A stretch of 64,000 nucleotides of DNA, from the NCBI RefSeq assembly GCF_016811235.1, contig NZ_JAFBID010000009.1, forward strand, positions 1 to 64,000, in the 5' to 3' direction. The notes beneath the pieces are model-generated. The model did not search any database. It was given only the letters and a program-made list of their open reading frames with translations, and was not told where the DNA came from. Origin of the DNA: Microvirga arabica (lineage in GTDB: Bacteria > Pseudomonadota > Alphaproteobacteria > Rhizobiales > Beijerinckiaceae). The position numbers and the translations under genes were made by a program. Below, in pieces: positions 18,064-26,508 of this stretch (the stretch's first letter is position 1; each line of letters opens with the position of its first letter).

Positions 18064-18081
18064 GTGCTCAAGCTTGAGTAC
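18064..18081. promoter_or_regulatory. 18-base near-perfect palindrome upstream of the cytochrome c' gene
   Basis: GTGCTCAAGCTTGAGTAC is its own reverse complement except for one base pair (positions 3 and 16). It lies 74-91 bases before the ATG at 18155, a position that fits an operator. No known regulator is assigned. Confidence 0.4.
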
Positions 18082-18154
18082 TTATGCGCTAATGTCGGCC
18101 CGCTGAGGACAGTTGGAAAAACTGTCTGTCGCGCCCACGAGGGGAAACACATAA

Positions 18155-18592
18155 ATGAAGCGTACAATATTTGTCGCCAGCCTTTTGGCGATTGGGGTGA
18201 CTGCCGCCATTGCCCAGAGCAACGTAGTCGAGCAGCGTCAGGCTCTGATGAAGGAGATGGGCGCGCAGACCCGTCCCATCGGAGCTATGATGCGCGGCCA
18301 GGAGCCCTTCGACCTCGCCAAGGCTCAGGCCGGCCTGAAGGTGTTCTCTGAGAATTCCAAGAAGTTCGTTACGCTCTTCCCGGAAAGCTCGAAGAACGCC
18401 GAGAAGACCGAGGCTCTGCCGGCGATCTGGGAGAACAAGGCCAAGTTCGAGTCGATTGGTAACAAGATGAGCCAGGACGCTCAGACTGCCTTGGCCAACA
18501 TCAAGGACGAGGCCTCCTTCAAGACGGAGATGCCGAAGGTGCTTCAGAACTGCGGCGCCTGCCACAACGAGTTCCGCAAGAAGACCTCCTGA
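18155..18592 (+). CDS. Cytochrome c' / c-556 family protein
   Basis: Periplasmic monoheme cytochrome of 145 residues with a four-helix-bundle c'/c-556 layout. A signal peptide ends near residue 20 (VTAAIAQ). The single heme site lies at the extreme C-terminus, Cys133-x-x-Cys136-His137, as expected for this class. The helices are rich in Lys/Glu. The next gene downstream codes for a diheme cytochrome, so the two may pass electrons in one chain; the partner enzyme is unknown. Confidence 0.92.
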   Translation: MKRTIFVASLLAIGVTAAIAQSNVVEQRQALMKEMGAQTRPIGAMMRGQEPFDLAKAQAGLKVFSENSKKFVTLFPESSKNAEKTEALPAIWENKAKFESIGNKMSQDAQTALANIKDEASFKTEMPKVLQNCGACHNEFRKKTS

Positions 18593-18652
18593 TCGGACGA
18601 TGCTGAGCAATGGGCGGCCCTTGGGCCGCCCGTTTCATTTGGAGAAGAGGCG

Positions 18653-19585
18653 ATGCGTAAGGCGCTCATAGGGCTGGTCGCCCTGATCATTCTCGGCGTG
18701 ATCGGCTTTGTGGCCCTCACATCACCGTCAGCCTATCGCCTCGTCCGCGCCGAGGCGGCTGCTCCGGATGCCAACCGTGCCCCGAATGTGGAGAACGGCC
18801 GCGTCATGTTCTTCGCCGGAGGCTGCACCTCCTGCCATGCGGTGCCGAACAATGACGACAAGCTGCGGCTCGGCGGCGGCTATGCCCTGAAGTCCCCCTT
18901 CGGCACCTTCCACGTCCCGAACATTTCGCCTCATAAACAGGACGGCATCGGCTCCTGGACGACGGCCGATTTCATCCGGGCCATGCGCGAGGGCGTGTCG
19001 CCCGACGGTCGCCACTACTATCCGGCCTTTCCCTACACGTCCTACCAGCGCATGAGTGCTGAGGATCTCTCCGACCTCTTCGCCTTCATGCAGACGCTGC
19101 CCGCCGTGGAAGGCCGCGTACGGGACCACGAACTGCCGTTCCCCTTCAACATCCGCCGGGGTGTGGGCTTGTGGAAGCTTGCCTTCCTCGATGGACAGAT
19201 CTTCAAGCCGGATGCATCGAAATCGGCCAGTCTCAACCGGGGAGCCTACCTGGTCGAAGGACCAGGTCACTGCGTCGAGTGCCACAGCGAGCGCAATGTT
19301 GCCGGGGCCATCATCGGGGAGCGCCGCTTCGCCGGCGGTCCCGACCCGGAGGGCAGGGGCATCGTTCCCAACATCACGCCACATCAGTCAGGGATTGGCG
19401 GCTGGTCTCCTGAGGAACTGGCGACGCTCCTGAAGACCGGCGAGACGCCGCTGTTCGACACGGTCGGCGGACCCATGGGCGCCGTTGTGGCCAACACGGC
19501 GCAATTGCCCGATGCGGACCGTCAGGCCATGGCCGAGTACCTTCTGTCCCTGCCGCCGAGGCAGGGCTTCAAGGGGCCCGAATAA
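18653..19585 (+). CDS. Diheme c-type cytochrome
   Basis: Periplasmic or membrane-anchored protein of 310 residues with an N-terminal hydrophobic anchor (LIGLVALIILGVIGFVAL). Two class I heme sites are visible: Cys58-x-x-Cys61-His62 (GGCTSCHAVP) and Cys207-x-x-Cys210-His211 (GHCVECHSERN). The layout resembles cytochrome subunits of alcohol, aldehyde or sugar dehydrogenases (NISPHKQDGIGSWTTADF is typical). No catalytic subunit is adjacent. The start lies 60 bases after the cytochrome c' stop. Confidence 0.92.
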   Translation: MRKALIGLVALIILGVIGFVALTSPSAYRLVRAEAAAPDANRAPNVENGRVMFFAGGCTSCHAVPNNDDKLRLGGGYALKSPFGTFHVPNISPHKQDGIGSWTTADFIRAMREGVSPDGRHYYPAFPYTSYQRMSAEDLSDLFAFMQTLPAVEGRVRDHELPFPFNIRRGVGLWKLAFLDGQIFKPDASKSASLNRGAYLVEGPGHCVECHSERNVAGAIIGERRFAGGPDPEGRGIVPNITPHQSGIGGWSPEELATLLKTGETPLFDTVGGPMGAVVANTAQLPDADRQAMAEYLLSLPPRQGFKGPE

Positions 19586-19600
19586 GGCGTGGAAGATCGG

Positions 19601-19623
19601 GGATTGAGGGCAAGCCTCAATCC
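19601..19623. terminator. Hairpin between convergent cytochrome and XRE genes
   Basis: Perfect 9-base arms GGATTGAGG and CCTCAATCC with a 5-base loop (GCAAG). It lies just after the diheme cytochrome stop and overlaps the last codons of the XRE gene. No T-run follows on either strand, so it is a weak candidate for a shared terminator. Confidence 0.4.
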
Positions 19624-20234
19624 ATCACGGCGGCCTTGAGGATGCAGACCATGGTGGCGCGGCCGGGCTTGTCGCCGATGCAGCGCACGGAATGGGGGCG
19701 GTCGCAGCGGTAGCGGAGGCTTTCGCCGGCCCTGGCCTGCTGGACGACGCCGCCCACCTCGACCTCGAACTCGCCCTCGAGAACCGACAGGCATTCCACC
19801 GAGCCGCGCTGATGGCTGTCGGAATCGAGCACGCCGCCGGGCTCCGACTGCACGTCGTACCATTGCAGCCATTCGATGGTTTTGAGCCAGCCGATGATGG
19901 CAAGCCGCATCTTGCCGTCCTCCGACACGAGGATCGGCGTGTCGGCCTTGGACGACTTCTCGATGAAGGGCTCTTCGTCCCCCGAGGCGAGAACCCGCTC
20001 GATCGAGACGTCGAGGGCCTGGCTCAGCCGCCAGATGGTGGCAAGCGTCGGGTTGGTCTCGTTGCGCTCGATCTGACTGATGATGGACTTGGCGACGCCG
20101 GATTGCTCAGCAAGCTCCGACAGGGACAGGTTATAGGCCTTGCGCAGGCGCTGGATCGTCTTGCCCATGTTGCCGGACAGAACCTGTGCGCCTGTTTCCA
20201 GCTCCCGGTTCCGTTCTTTGCCCTCGACGCCCAT
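19617..20234 (-). CDS. XRE family transcriptional regulator with cupin domain
   Basis: DNA-binding protein of 205 residues. A helix-turn-helix domain spans about 27-80 (LSLSELAEQSGVAKSIISQI is the recognition region). A cupin sensor domain fills the C-terminal half (SVECLSVLEGEFEVEVGG, followed by AGESLRYRCDRPHSVRC). This architecture is common in regulators of amine, amino-acid or sulfur metabolism. GAGGCAG lies before the ATG. The EamA exporter gene is directly upstream on the same strand and is a possible target; that is an inference. Confidence 0.9.
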   Translation of the reverse strand: MGVEGKERNRELETGAQVLSGNMGKTIQRLRKAYNLSLSELAEQSGVAKSIISQIERNETNPTLATIWRLSQALDVSIERVLASGDEEPFIEKSSKADTPILVSEDGKMRLAIIGWLKTIEWLQWYDVQSEPGGVLDSDSHQRGSVECLSVLEGEFEVEVGGVVQQARAGESLRYRCDRPHSVRCIGDKPGRATMVCILKAAVMD

Positions 20235-20353
20235 CGCTGCCTCTGTTCTGAAAAACCGTACGCTCGTTCCTCAAAACGGTTGTGGGGTAATCGGCAGGGC
20301 GGGTCAAGCGCCGGTGCGGCTGCGGTCTTTGCCTTTTCCCCTTCGCAGGCTTT

Positions 20354-21286
20354 TCACACGCCGGGCCGTTGGGGTGCTGCCTGGAACTCCTTGGTGCGCA
20401 GCAATCCGAGCTGGTGCTCGCGCCACACGATGAACAGGCCGGTTGCCGCCACGATGGTGGCGCCGGTGAGCACGGTCGCGGTGGGCAGGTCCCCGAACAC
20501 GAACCAGCCGAACAGAAGCGCCCAGATCATGGTGGTGTACTCGAAGGGGGCGATGACGGAGGTGTCGGCGAAACGGTAGCTCTGGGTGAGCAGGATCTGC
20601 CCGATCCCGCCCAGGATCCCGGCAACTACGAACAGGGCCCAGTCCTGGGCATCGGGCATGCGCCAGCCGAAGGCAATCGTGCAGAGGGAAAGGACCGAGG
20701 CCAGGATGAAGAAATAGAACACGATGGCGCCGGTCTTCTCGGTAGCCGTCAGGCGGCGAACCTGGATCATGGCGCCCGCGGAACAGAAGGCGCCGGCAAA
20801 GGCGCAGAGAGCGCCCAGGGTCGGCCCGGCGCTCAAGCCTCCGCTGAAGGTGTCGAGCTTCAGATAGGGCGAGAGCATGATCAGAACGCCCAAGAAACCG
20901 ACGGCGACGGCGGTCCAGCGGTAGGCCCGGACCTTCTCGTTGAGGAGCAAAGCCGCCAGGATCACGACGATCAGGGGCGAGGCATATCCGATGGCGATGG
21001 CATCGTGGAGCGGCAGGTAGGACAGGGCCGCGAAGCCGAGATACATGCCGCTCGTGCCGATCAGGCCGCGCTTGAAATGCCCGACCACGTTCCTCGTCCT
21101 CACCGCGTTGATGAGATCCCCCTGCCATTTGAGCCACACCAGGAGAGGGAGCAGCGCAAAGGCCGAGCGGAAGAACACGACCTCTCCCACAGGGTAGCGG
21201 ACCATCATCGTCTTGAGCGTCGCCGACATCATCGTGAAGACGAGGGCGGACAGGACTTTGAGCGATATCCCTAGGAGTGGTTTCAC
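20354..21286 (-). CDS. EamA/DMT family transporter
   Basis: Inner-membrane exporter of about 310 residues with two EamA domains and ten predicted helices. Family features include VGEVVFFRSAFALLPLLVW in the first repeat and PFEYTTMIWALLFGWFVFG in the second. The start is uncertain. The GTG at 21286 begins just before the first helix (VKPLLGISLKVLSALVF), while the open frame reaches a TTG at 21334. Neither has a clear ribosome-binding site. It lies about 120 bases upstream of the XRE-cupin regulator on the same strand. Confidence 0.85.
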   Translation of the reverse strand: MKPLLGISLKVLSALVFTMMSATLKTMMVRYPVGEVVFFRSAFALLPLLVWLKWQGDLINAVRTRNVVGHFKRGLIGTSGMYLGFAALSYLPLHDAIAIGYASPLIVVILAALLLNEKVRAYRWTAVAVGFLGVLIMLSPYLKLDTFSGGLSAGPTLGALCAFAGAFCSAGAMIQVRRLTATEKTGAIVFYFFILASVLSLCTIAFGWRMPDAQDWALFVVAGILGGIGQILLTQSYRFADTSVIAPFEYTTMIWALLFGWFVFGDLPTATVLTGATIVAATGLFIVWREHQLGLLRTKEFQAAPQRPGV

Positions 21287-21408
21287 AGGAGGCGCATCGT
21301 CACGGGTGGGTCGCTGGCGAGGGCACGCAGACAACCACGTTCAGGCGGCTGCGTGAAGCCTCATTCGGTCGAAAGGCCCTGCGCCGGGTGCATGGGCTCC
21401 GATCGGAA

Positions 21409-21660
21409 CTAGGTCGTCCGGGCTCGCCGCGCGCGGGAGCGGATGAAGCCGATAATCGTGAGAGCCAGCCAGGCCGTTTGCGTGACGAAGGACGCCAGAT
21501 TGAAGTCGAAGGCCAGCGAGTAGAGGATCAGCAACGCTCCCAGGCCGTTAAGGAACGCGTAGCGCGGATCTTCGAGTTTCAGCGTGCCCAGCTGCAGCAG
21601 GCCGTAGGCCGAGAGATAGGCAGCAACTCCGGCCAGTCCTACCAAGTCAGGCACACCCAT
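21409..21660 (-). CDS. Small membrane protein, CBU_0592-like
   Basis: Small protein of 83 residues with three hydrophobic segments (LVGLAGVAAYLSAYGLLQLG; YAFLNGLGALLILYSLAF; FVTQTAWLALTIIGFI) and a basic C-terminal tail. It resembles the small CBU_0592-type membrane family known only by sequence. No function is known. The gene is divergent from the plcP-like gene. Confidence 0.7.
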   Translation of the reverse strand: MGVPDLVGLAGVAAYLSAYGLLQLGTLKLEDPRYAFLNGLGALLILYSLAFDFNLASFVTQTAWLALTIIGFIRSRARRARTT

Positions 21661-21728
21661 CGGTGATCTCCATCCGATCCGCAGCGGCGCAGCGCGGGCC
21701 GAGAGGGCAACCGCGAATCAGTTCTGCG

Positions 21729-21746
21729 CCGTCACAAATCTGCAGG
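21729..21746 (+). promoter_or_regulatory. Possible PHO box upstream of plcP-agt
   Basis: CCGTCACAAATCTGCAGG matches 12 of 18 positions of the PhoB consensus CTGTCATAAATCTGTCAT. The first heptamer and the AAAT spacer fit best, and the second heptamer only at its first three bases. A second CCGTCAC lies at 21751. The site is 67-84 bases before the plcP-like start. The match is partial, so it is only a candidate. Confidence 0.35.
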
Positions 21747-21812
21747 AAAACCGTCACGGCGGCGAGATGCGAATCCGATTGTCTGGAGGCTGCAAACTCG
21801 TCGGGGAGGCCC

Positions 21813-22625
21813 ATGGCTCAGGATTCGGATCCCATACGCGTGCGAACGCTGTTCCTGTCGGACCTCCATCTGGGGACCCGGGGGTGCCAGGCAGGCGCCT
21901 TGCTCGACTTCCTCAAGGCCTACGATGCCGACACCATCTATCTCGTCGGCGATATCGTCGACGGATGGAAGCTGAAATCGGGATGGTATTGGCCGCAGGC
22001 CCATAACGACGTGGTGCAGAAGCTCCTGCGCAAGGTCCGGAAAGGGGCACGCCTCATCTACCTGCCCGGCAACCATGACGAGTTCCTGCGCGACTATCTT
22101 GGGGTCAACCTCGGGGGCATCGAGCTGGCGGATTACGCCTTGCACGAGGCCGCCGACGGCAAGCGCTACCTCGTGATCCATGGGGACCAATTCGATCTCG
22201 TGGTCCGGCACGCCCGTTGGCTGGCGCTCCTCGGGGACGGCGCCTATACGGCCGCTCTCTTCGTCAACACCCATCTCAACATGATCCGCCGCCGGCTCGG
22301 GCTGACCTACTGGTCCCTCTCGTCCTGGGCCAAGCTGAGGGTCAAGAACGCCGTCAACTACATCAGCCGGTTCGAGGAACTGCTCGCCGCCGAGGCCGCG
22401 CGCCATGAGGCCAACGGGGTGATCTGCGGCCATATCCATCATGCGGTCATGCACGACCAGTTCGGGGTGGCTTACGTGAACACCGGCGACTGGGTCGAGT
22501 CCTGCACCGCCGTGGTCGAGCATTACGACGGCTCCTTCCAGCTGGTCCGGTGGACGGATGTCCAGCTTGAAAGGGCCGCGGAACAGAGCGCCGATGTACC
22601 GAAGCTCAGCGAGCGGGCAGCATGA
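21813..22625 (+). CDS. plcP: Metallophosphoesterase, PlcP-like phospholipase C (LpxH-related)
   Basis: Cytoplasmic metallophosphoesterase of 270 residues. The metal-binding motifs are complete: Asp17-x-His19 (FLSDLHLG), Gly46-Asp47-x-x-Asp50, Gly86-Asn87-His88-Asp89, and GHIHHA near residue 210. Proteins like this are often named UDP-2,3-diacylglucosamine diphosphatase. However, in Sinorhizobium and Agrobacterium this family, next to a GT4 glycosyltransferase, includes PlcP, which cleaves phospholipids to diacylglycerol when phosphate is scarce. The next gene is such a transferase, overlapping by ATGA, which favours PlcP. GGGGAGG lies before the ATG at 21813. Confidence 0.75.
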   Translation: MAQDSDPIRVRTLFLSDLHLGTRGCQAGALLDFLKAYDADTIYLVGDIVDGWKLKSGWYWPQAHNDVVQKLLRKVRKGARLIYLPGNHDEFLRDYLGVNLGGIELADYALHEAADGKRYLVIHGDQFDLVVRHARWLALLGDGAYTAALFVNTHLNMIRRRLGLTYWSLSSWAKLRVKNAVNYISRFEELLAAEAARHEANGVICGHIHHAVMHDQFGVAYVNTGDWVESCTAVVEHYDGSFQLVRWTDVQLERAAEQSADVPKLSERAA

Positions 22626-23632
22626 TGCGCGTGCTGATCGCCACCGATGCATGGCGTCCCCAGATCAACGGCGTGGTACGGTCGCTGGAGCATATGGCCG
22701 AGGAGGCTCCGCGCTTCGGCGCCGAAGTCATCTTCCTGACGCCGGAGCGCTTCCGCTCCTTTCCCATGCCGACCTATCCGGAGATCCGCCTCTCGCTGAC
22801 GCGGCCGGGGATCGTCGCCCGCATTCTCGACGAGGTGGAACCCACCCACGTCCATATCGCGACTGAGGGGCCGATCGGGTTGGCCATGCGCCTCGCCTGC
22901 TCGCGGCAGGGGCGGTCTTTCACCACCAGCTATCACACGCGCTTTCCCGAATACGTCGCCGCCCGCACGCCGATCCCTGAATCATGGTCCTATCGGGCGC
23001 TTTTGCGCTTTCACCAAAGCGCACGCGCCATGATGGTCAGCACGCCCTCCCTCGAACGGGAGCTGACCGGGCGCGGCTTCAGGAACATCATGCGCTGGAC
23101 GCGCGGCGTCGACACCACCCTGTTCCGGCCGCGCAACGAGCGGGTTCTGGATGCTGCGGCGCCCGTCTTCCTCTATGTCGGCCGCGTCGCCGTGGAGAAG
23201 AACTTGGAGGCTTTCCTCGGTCTCGATCTTCCCGGCACAAAGGTCATCGTCGGCGATGGCCCGTCACGGGCCGAGGTGGCGGTGAAATACCCTGCGGCTC
23301 GCTTCCTCGGCCCGCTCACGGGTGAGGACCTCGCGCGGGTCTATGCCTCGGCGGATGTGTTCGTCTTTCCGAGCCTCACGGACACCTTCGGCATCGTCCT
23401 GCTTGAGGCGCTCGCCTCCGGACTGCCCATCGCGGCCTTCCCGGTGACAGGACCCATGGATGTGATCGGCTCCTCCGGATGCGGGATCCTCAAGGAGAAC
23501 TTAAGGGAGGCCGCCCTCGAGGCGCTCGACATCCCGCACGAAAGCTGCCGCGCCTATGGCGAGACCTTCACCTGGCAGGAGAGCGCCCGGCAGTTCTTCT
23601 CCAACATCGAGACCGCTCACGCAGGGCCGTAG
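22622..23632 (+). CDS. agt: GT4 glycosyltransferase, Agt-like glycolipid synthase
   Basis: Glycosyltransferase of 336 residues with the GT4 layout: IATDAWRPQINGVVRSLEHM at the N-terminus, FLYVGRVAVEKNLEAFL at the start of the donor domain, and the E-x7-E motif in SLTDTFGIVLLEALASGLP. The start ATGATG overlaps the plcP stop, so the two are translationally coupled. In Agrobacterium, Agt adds sugar to diacylglycerol made by PlcP, replacing phospholipids under phosphate limitation. The pairing supports that role here; the sugar is not known. Confidence 0.78.
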   Translation: MMRVLIATDAWRPQINGVVRSLEHMAEEAPRFGAEVIFLTPERFRSFPMPTYPEIRLSLTRPGIVARILDEVEPTHVHIATEGPIGLAMRLACSRQGRSFTTSYHTRFPEYVAARTPIPESWSYRALLRFHQSARAMMVSTPSLERELTGRGFRNIMRWTRGVDTTLFRPRNERVLDAAAPVFLYVGRVAVEKNLEAFLGLDLPGTKVIVGDGPSRAEVAVKYPAARFLGPLTGEDLARVYASADVFVFPSLTDTFGIVLLEALASGLPIAAFPVTGPMDVIGSSGCGILKENLREAALEALDIPHESCRAYGETFTWQESARQFFSNIETAHAGP

Positions 23633-23638
23633 CGGCCG

Positions 23639-24259
23639 CTACATCAGGAAGGCAGGGTGAGGATGGAGATCCCGGGCCTTCTCACCGTCGAAAGGGTTGG
23701 CTTCCAGCGAAACCTCGGTGCGCTCGATCTCGACCTTGTTGACGTCGATCATCCGCTGGATCTGGCCCTCGAGATAGAGGAGCGTCCGGATCATCTGCCG
23801 GATGCGCTGCTCGGCGGCGCTCTGAAGCTCCGCCTCCGAAATGTCAGCTGACTGGTTGGTCGGGAAGGATCGCACCTCCTGCATAGTCCGCTGGATGGCG
23901 GCGGCCATGTCCTCCAGATAGGCCTTGAGGGGAGCGACGGTGCCGGCGTCGAGCGGCCTGTCTTTCAGCCGGTACAGAGCCTCCAGCACGGCCTGGGTGT
24001 CCGCGTTGCGGTTGCGTCTGGCATATTCCTTCAGGAACCAGCGACCGCGGGCGGTTTCCATCACGGCGGCTTCGATGGTGTCGAAATCCAGGTCGCTGAG
24101 CGTGACGTCTGTCTCTTCATCGGGCATGGTGCCCGGGTCCATCTGCGCCAGGGTCTGATTCCACTCTCCCATCAGATGGGTCCAAAGCGGGTGCACGCTC
24201 AACCCCTCTAACGCTTTAGAGAGGGTGTCGTGCACCGTATTCTTGTTGATTTGAGCCAT
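23639..24259 (-). CDS. Conserved hypothetical protein
   Basis: Soluble protein of 206 residues with no signal peptide or membrane segment. The central RWFLKEYARRNRNADTQAVL motif recurs in uncharacterised alphaproteobacterial proteins. It is flanked by mostly alpha-helical, acidic sequence and a likely coiled coil near 125-185. The C-terminus is PFDGEKARDLHPHPAFLM. It is convergent with agt (the two stop codons lie within one 14-base palindrome) and divergent from the MFS gene. No function can be assigned. Confidence 0.78.
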   Translation of the reverse strand: MAQINKNTVHDTLSKALEGLSVHPLWTHLMGEWNQTLAQMDPGTMPDEETDVTLSDLDFDTIEAAVMETARGRWFLKEYARRNRNADTQAVLEALYRLKDRPLDAGTVAPLKAYLEDMAAAIQRTMQEVRSFPTNQSADISEAELQSAAEQRIRQMIRTLLYLEGQIQRMIDVNKVEIERTEVSLEANPFDGEKARDLHPHPAFLM

Positions 24260-24285
24260 TTTGGCCCCGGAAGACCCTGCCCGCG

Positions 24286-25467
24286 ATGCATCCGCTCACT
24301 GCTCTCGAACTTCGGCTGGGTACCCTTCAGGCCGCTAGCTTCACCAGCCATGGGATGTACCTGCCGTTCTTCCCGCTCTGGCTGCAGAGCAAGGATCTGT
24401 CCCCGACGCTGATCGGGTTCGTCGTCGCTATTCCCATCGTCGTGCGCATCCTGGCAACCGCGCCGCTCATGAGCCTCGCGGATCGCTCCTTCGGGGCCCG
24501 GCGGCTTCTTCTGGCAAGTCATCTGGGTCAGCTGATCGGCTTTCCCCTGTTCCTGCTCAGCGACAGCAACATTGCAATCATCGCCCTGGTGGCCCTCGTG
24601 GCCGTTGCGCAGTCCTGCATCATCCCCGGCAACGACCTCGTCTCCACCAATGCGGTCCAGAAGCATCCCGGTTTGAACTACGGCCGGATCCGGGGTGCCG
24701 GCTCCGTGGCCTTCTTCATCACCAACATCATCGGCGGCTATCTGGTCGGGGCGTTTGGGGCGAGTGCCGTGATCGTTGCCCTGACTCTCATCCCCATCCT
24801 GGGCATCGTTGCCACCTTCACAGTGGTTCCTCACGACGTTCCCGAGCCCATGATCGAGGATGAGCCCAAGAAGGACAGAGCGCCTCCGAAGCTGTCGCTC
24901 ATTCTGTGGATTGTGCTGATCGCCGGCGCCATGACCCAGGGCAGCCATGGTGCGCTCAATGCCTTCGCCAGCATCTACTGGCGCTCCATCGGCTTCTCCG
25001 ACGAGGTGATCGGCTATTTCTGGGCCGCCGGCGTGATCACCGAGATTCTTGTCTTCATCTTTCTGGGCCGGGCGGTCGGGCGCGGATCCGGCGTGGGGCT
25101 CATCCTGATCGGCTCGGCAGCGGCGGCAATCCGCTTCACGATCATGTCGCTCCAGCCCGGCGTGGAGGTCATGTTCGTGCTCCAGGCCATGCACGCCCTG
25201 TCGTTTGCCGCGACCCATATCGGCACCATGGCAGCGCTGACGGCGCTCGCCCCGATGCAGGCGAGGGGACGGGCGCAGGGCATCTACGGGTCGCTTGCGG
25301 CCCTGACCACGGCCGCCTCCACCATGGTGAGCGGCCTGATCTACAGCGAGGTGGGAGCGGGTGTGTTTGCCGCAATGGCTCCGTTGGGAGCCATCGGGGT
25401 TCTGCTGATGCTGGTCATCATCCGGATGCAGAAAGCTCAGCCCCAGAGGGCAGGCTCCGGCGGATAG
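24286..25467 (+). CDS. MFS transporter, phenylpropionate permease (PPP/HcaT-like) family
   Basis: Inner-membrane transporter of 393 residues with twelve predicted helices. The N-terminus (SFTSHGMYLPFFPLWLQSK) and the loop LADRSFGARRLLLASH are typical of the HcaT-like MFS branch. A charged loop joins the two halves (DEPKKDRAPPK). The substrate may be an aromatic acid or a nucleoside-like compound, but this cannot be read. Its last 31 bases overlap the end of the convergent dipeptide epimerase gene. Confidence 0.87.
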   Translation: MHPLTALELRLGTLQAASFTSHGMYLPFFPLWLQSKDLSPTLIGFVVAIPIVVRILATAPLMSLADRSFGARRLLLASHLGQLIGFPLFLLSDSNIAIIALVALVAVAQSCIIPGNDLVSTNAVQKHPGLNYGRIRGAGSVAFFITNIIGGYLVGAFGASAVIVALTLIPILGIVATFTVVPHDVPEPMIEDEPKKDRAPPKLSLILWIVLIAGAMTQGSHGALNAFASIYWRSIGFSDEVIGYFWAAGVITEILVFIFLGRAVGRGSGVGLILIGSAAAAIRFTIMSLQPGVEVMFVLQAMHALSFAATHIGTMAALTALAPMQARGRAQGIYGSLAALTTAASTMVSGLIYSEVGAGVFAAMAPLGAIGVLLMLVIIRMQKAQPQRAGSGG

Positions 25468-26420
25468 ACGAGGCTGCCCTCGTAGCGCAGGCCCGGCTCC
25501 CGGTCCTTGGCCAGAAGGAGCGGACCGTCGAGGTCGACGAAGCGGGAGCGCGGCGCAAGCACCAGGGCGGGCGCCATAGCGAGCGAGGTGCCGACCATGC
25601 AGCCGATCATGATGGAGAAGCCTTTGGCCTCCGCCGCACCGGCGAGAGCCAGGGCCTCCGTCAGGCCGCCGGTCTTGTCGAGCTTGATGTTGACGAGATC
25701 GTAGAGGCCTACCAGCCGGTCGAGGCTGGCCCGGTCATGAACGCTCTCGTCCGCCAGGATCGGAACGGGACGCGAGATCCGGCTCAAATAACCATCGTCC
25801 TTGGCGGGGAGAGGCTGCTCCACCAGGGCGTAGCCGGCCTCGGCACAGGCCGCGAGGTGCCCTTCAATATTGGCCTCCGTCCAACCCTCGTTGGCATCGG
25901 CGATCAGCGTCGCCTGGGGGGCTGCCCGGCGCACGGCCCTGATACGCTCGATATCACCGTCGGGAGCGCCGAACTTCACCTTGAGGATCGGCCGCTCGGC
26001 GGCCTTTGCCGCGGCCTCGGCCATCCCCTCCGGGGTATCGAGGCTGATCGTGTAGGCGGTGGTGACCGGCGGCCAGCGGGTGAGTCCGGCCGTCACATGG
26101 GCGCGGATGCCGGAGCGTTTGGCGTCGAGATCCCACAGGGCGCAATCGACCGCGTTGCGGGCTGCGCCGGCTGGCATCAGGGTCTGGAGGGTTTCTCGGG
26201 TCAGGCCCGCCTCGATCTGGGGGCGGATGGCCTCGATGGCCGCCGCCACACCCTCGACCGTCTCACCGTAGCGCGGGTAGGGGACGCATTCCCCGTGCCC
26301 GACGGCGCCGCCTTCCGCAATAGTGGCGGTGACCACCACGGCTTCGGTGCGGGAGCCCCGGGCAATGGTGAACTTCCCGGCAATGGGAAAACGGTCGATG
26401 GAAACGGTGAGCTGACGCAT
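25437..26420 (-). CDS. Dipeptide epimerase (L-Ala-D/L-Glu type), enolase superfamily
   Basis: Enzyme of 327 residues that epimerises dipeptides such as L-Ala-D-Glu from murein, allowing its reuse. Catalytic features are visible: the K-x-K motif in PILKVKFG, metal ligands in LIADANEGW, LVEQPLP and ILADESVH, and the second Lys in NIKLDKTGG. The ATG at 26420 starts the protein (MRQLTVSIDRFPIAG). A longer frame to 26522 is less likely because it runs into the mlaE promoter region. The substrate is inferred from the family. Confidence 0.9.
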   Translation of the reverse strand: MRQLTVSIDRFPIAGKFTIARGSRTEAVVVTATIAEGGAVGHGECVPYPRYGETVEGVAAAIEAIRPQIEAGLTRETLQTLMPAGAARNAVDCALWDLDAKRSGIRAHVTAGLTRWPPVTTAYTISLDTPEGMAEAAAKAAERPILKVKFGAPDGDIERIRAVRRAAPQATLIADANEGWTEANIEGHLAACAEAGYALVEQPLPAKDDGYLSRISRPVPILADESVHDRASLDRLVGLYDLVNIKLDKTGGLTEALALAGAAEAKGFSIMIGCMVGTSLAMAPALVLAPRSRFVDLDGPLLLAKDREPGLRYEGSLVYPPEPALWG

Positions 26421-26508
26421 TCTCTTGGCTTCTCGTGATGAAGTTCGTCTCGACTTGTGGCGCAATGACACGCTATCACCAAGCGGAATCAATGCCGAAG
26501 GGACAATC

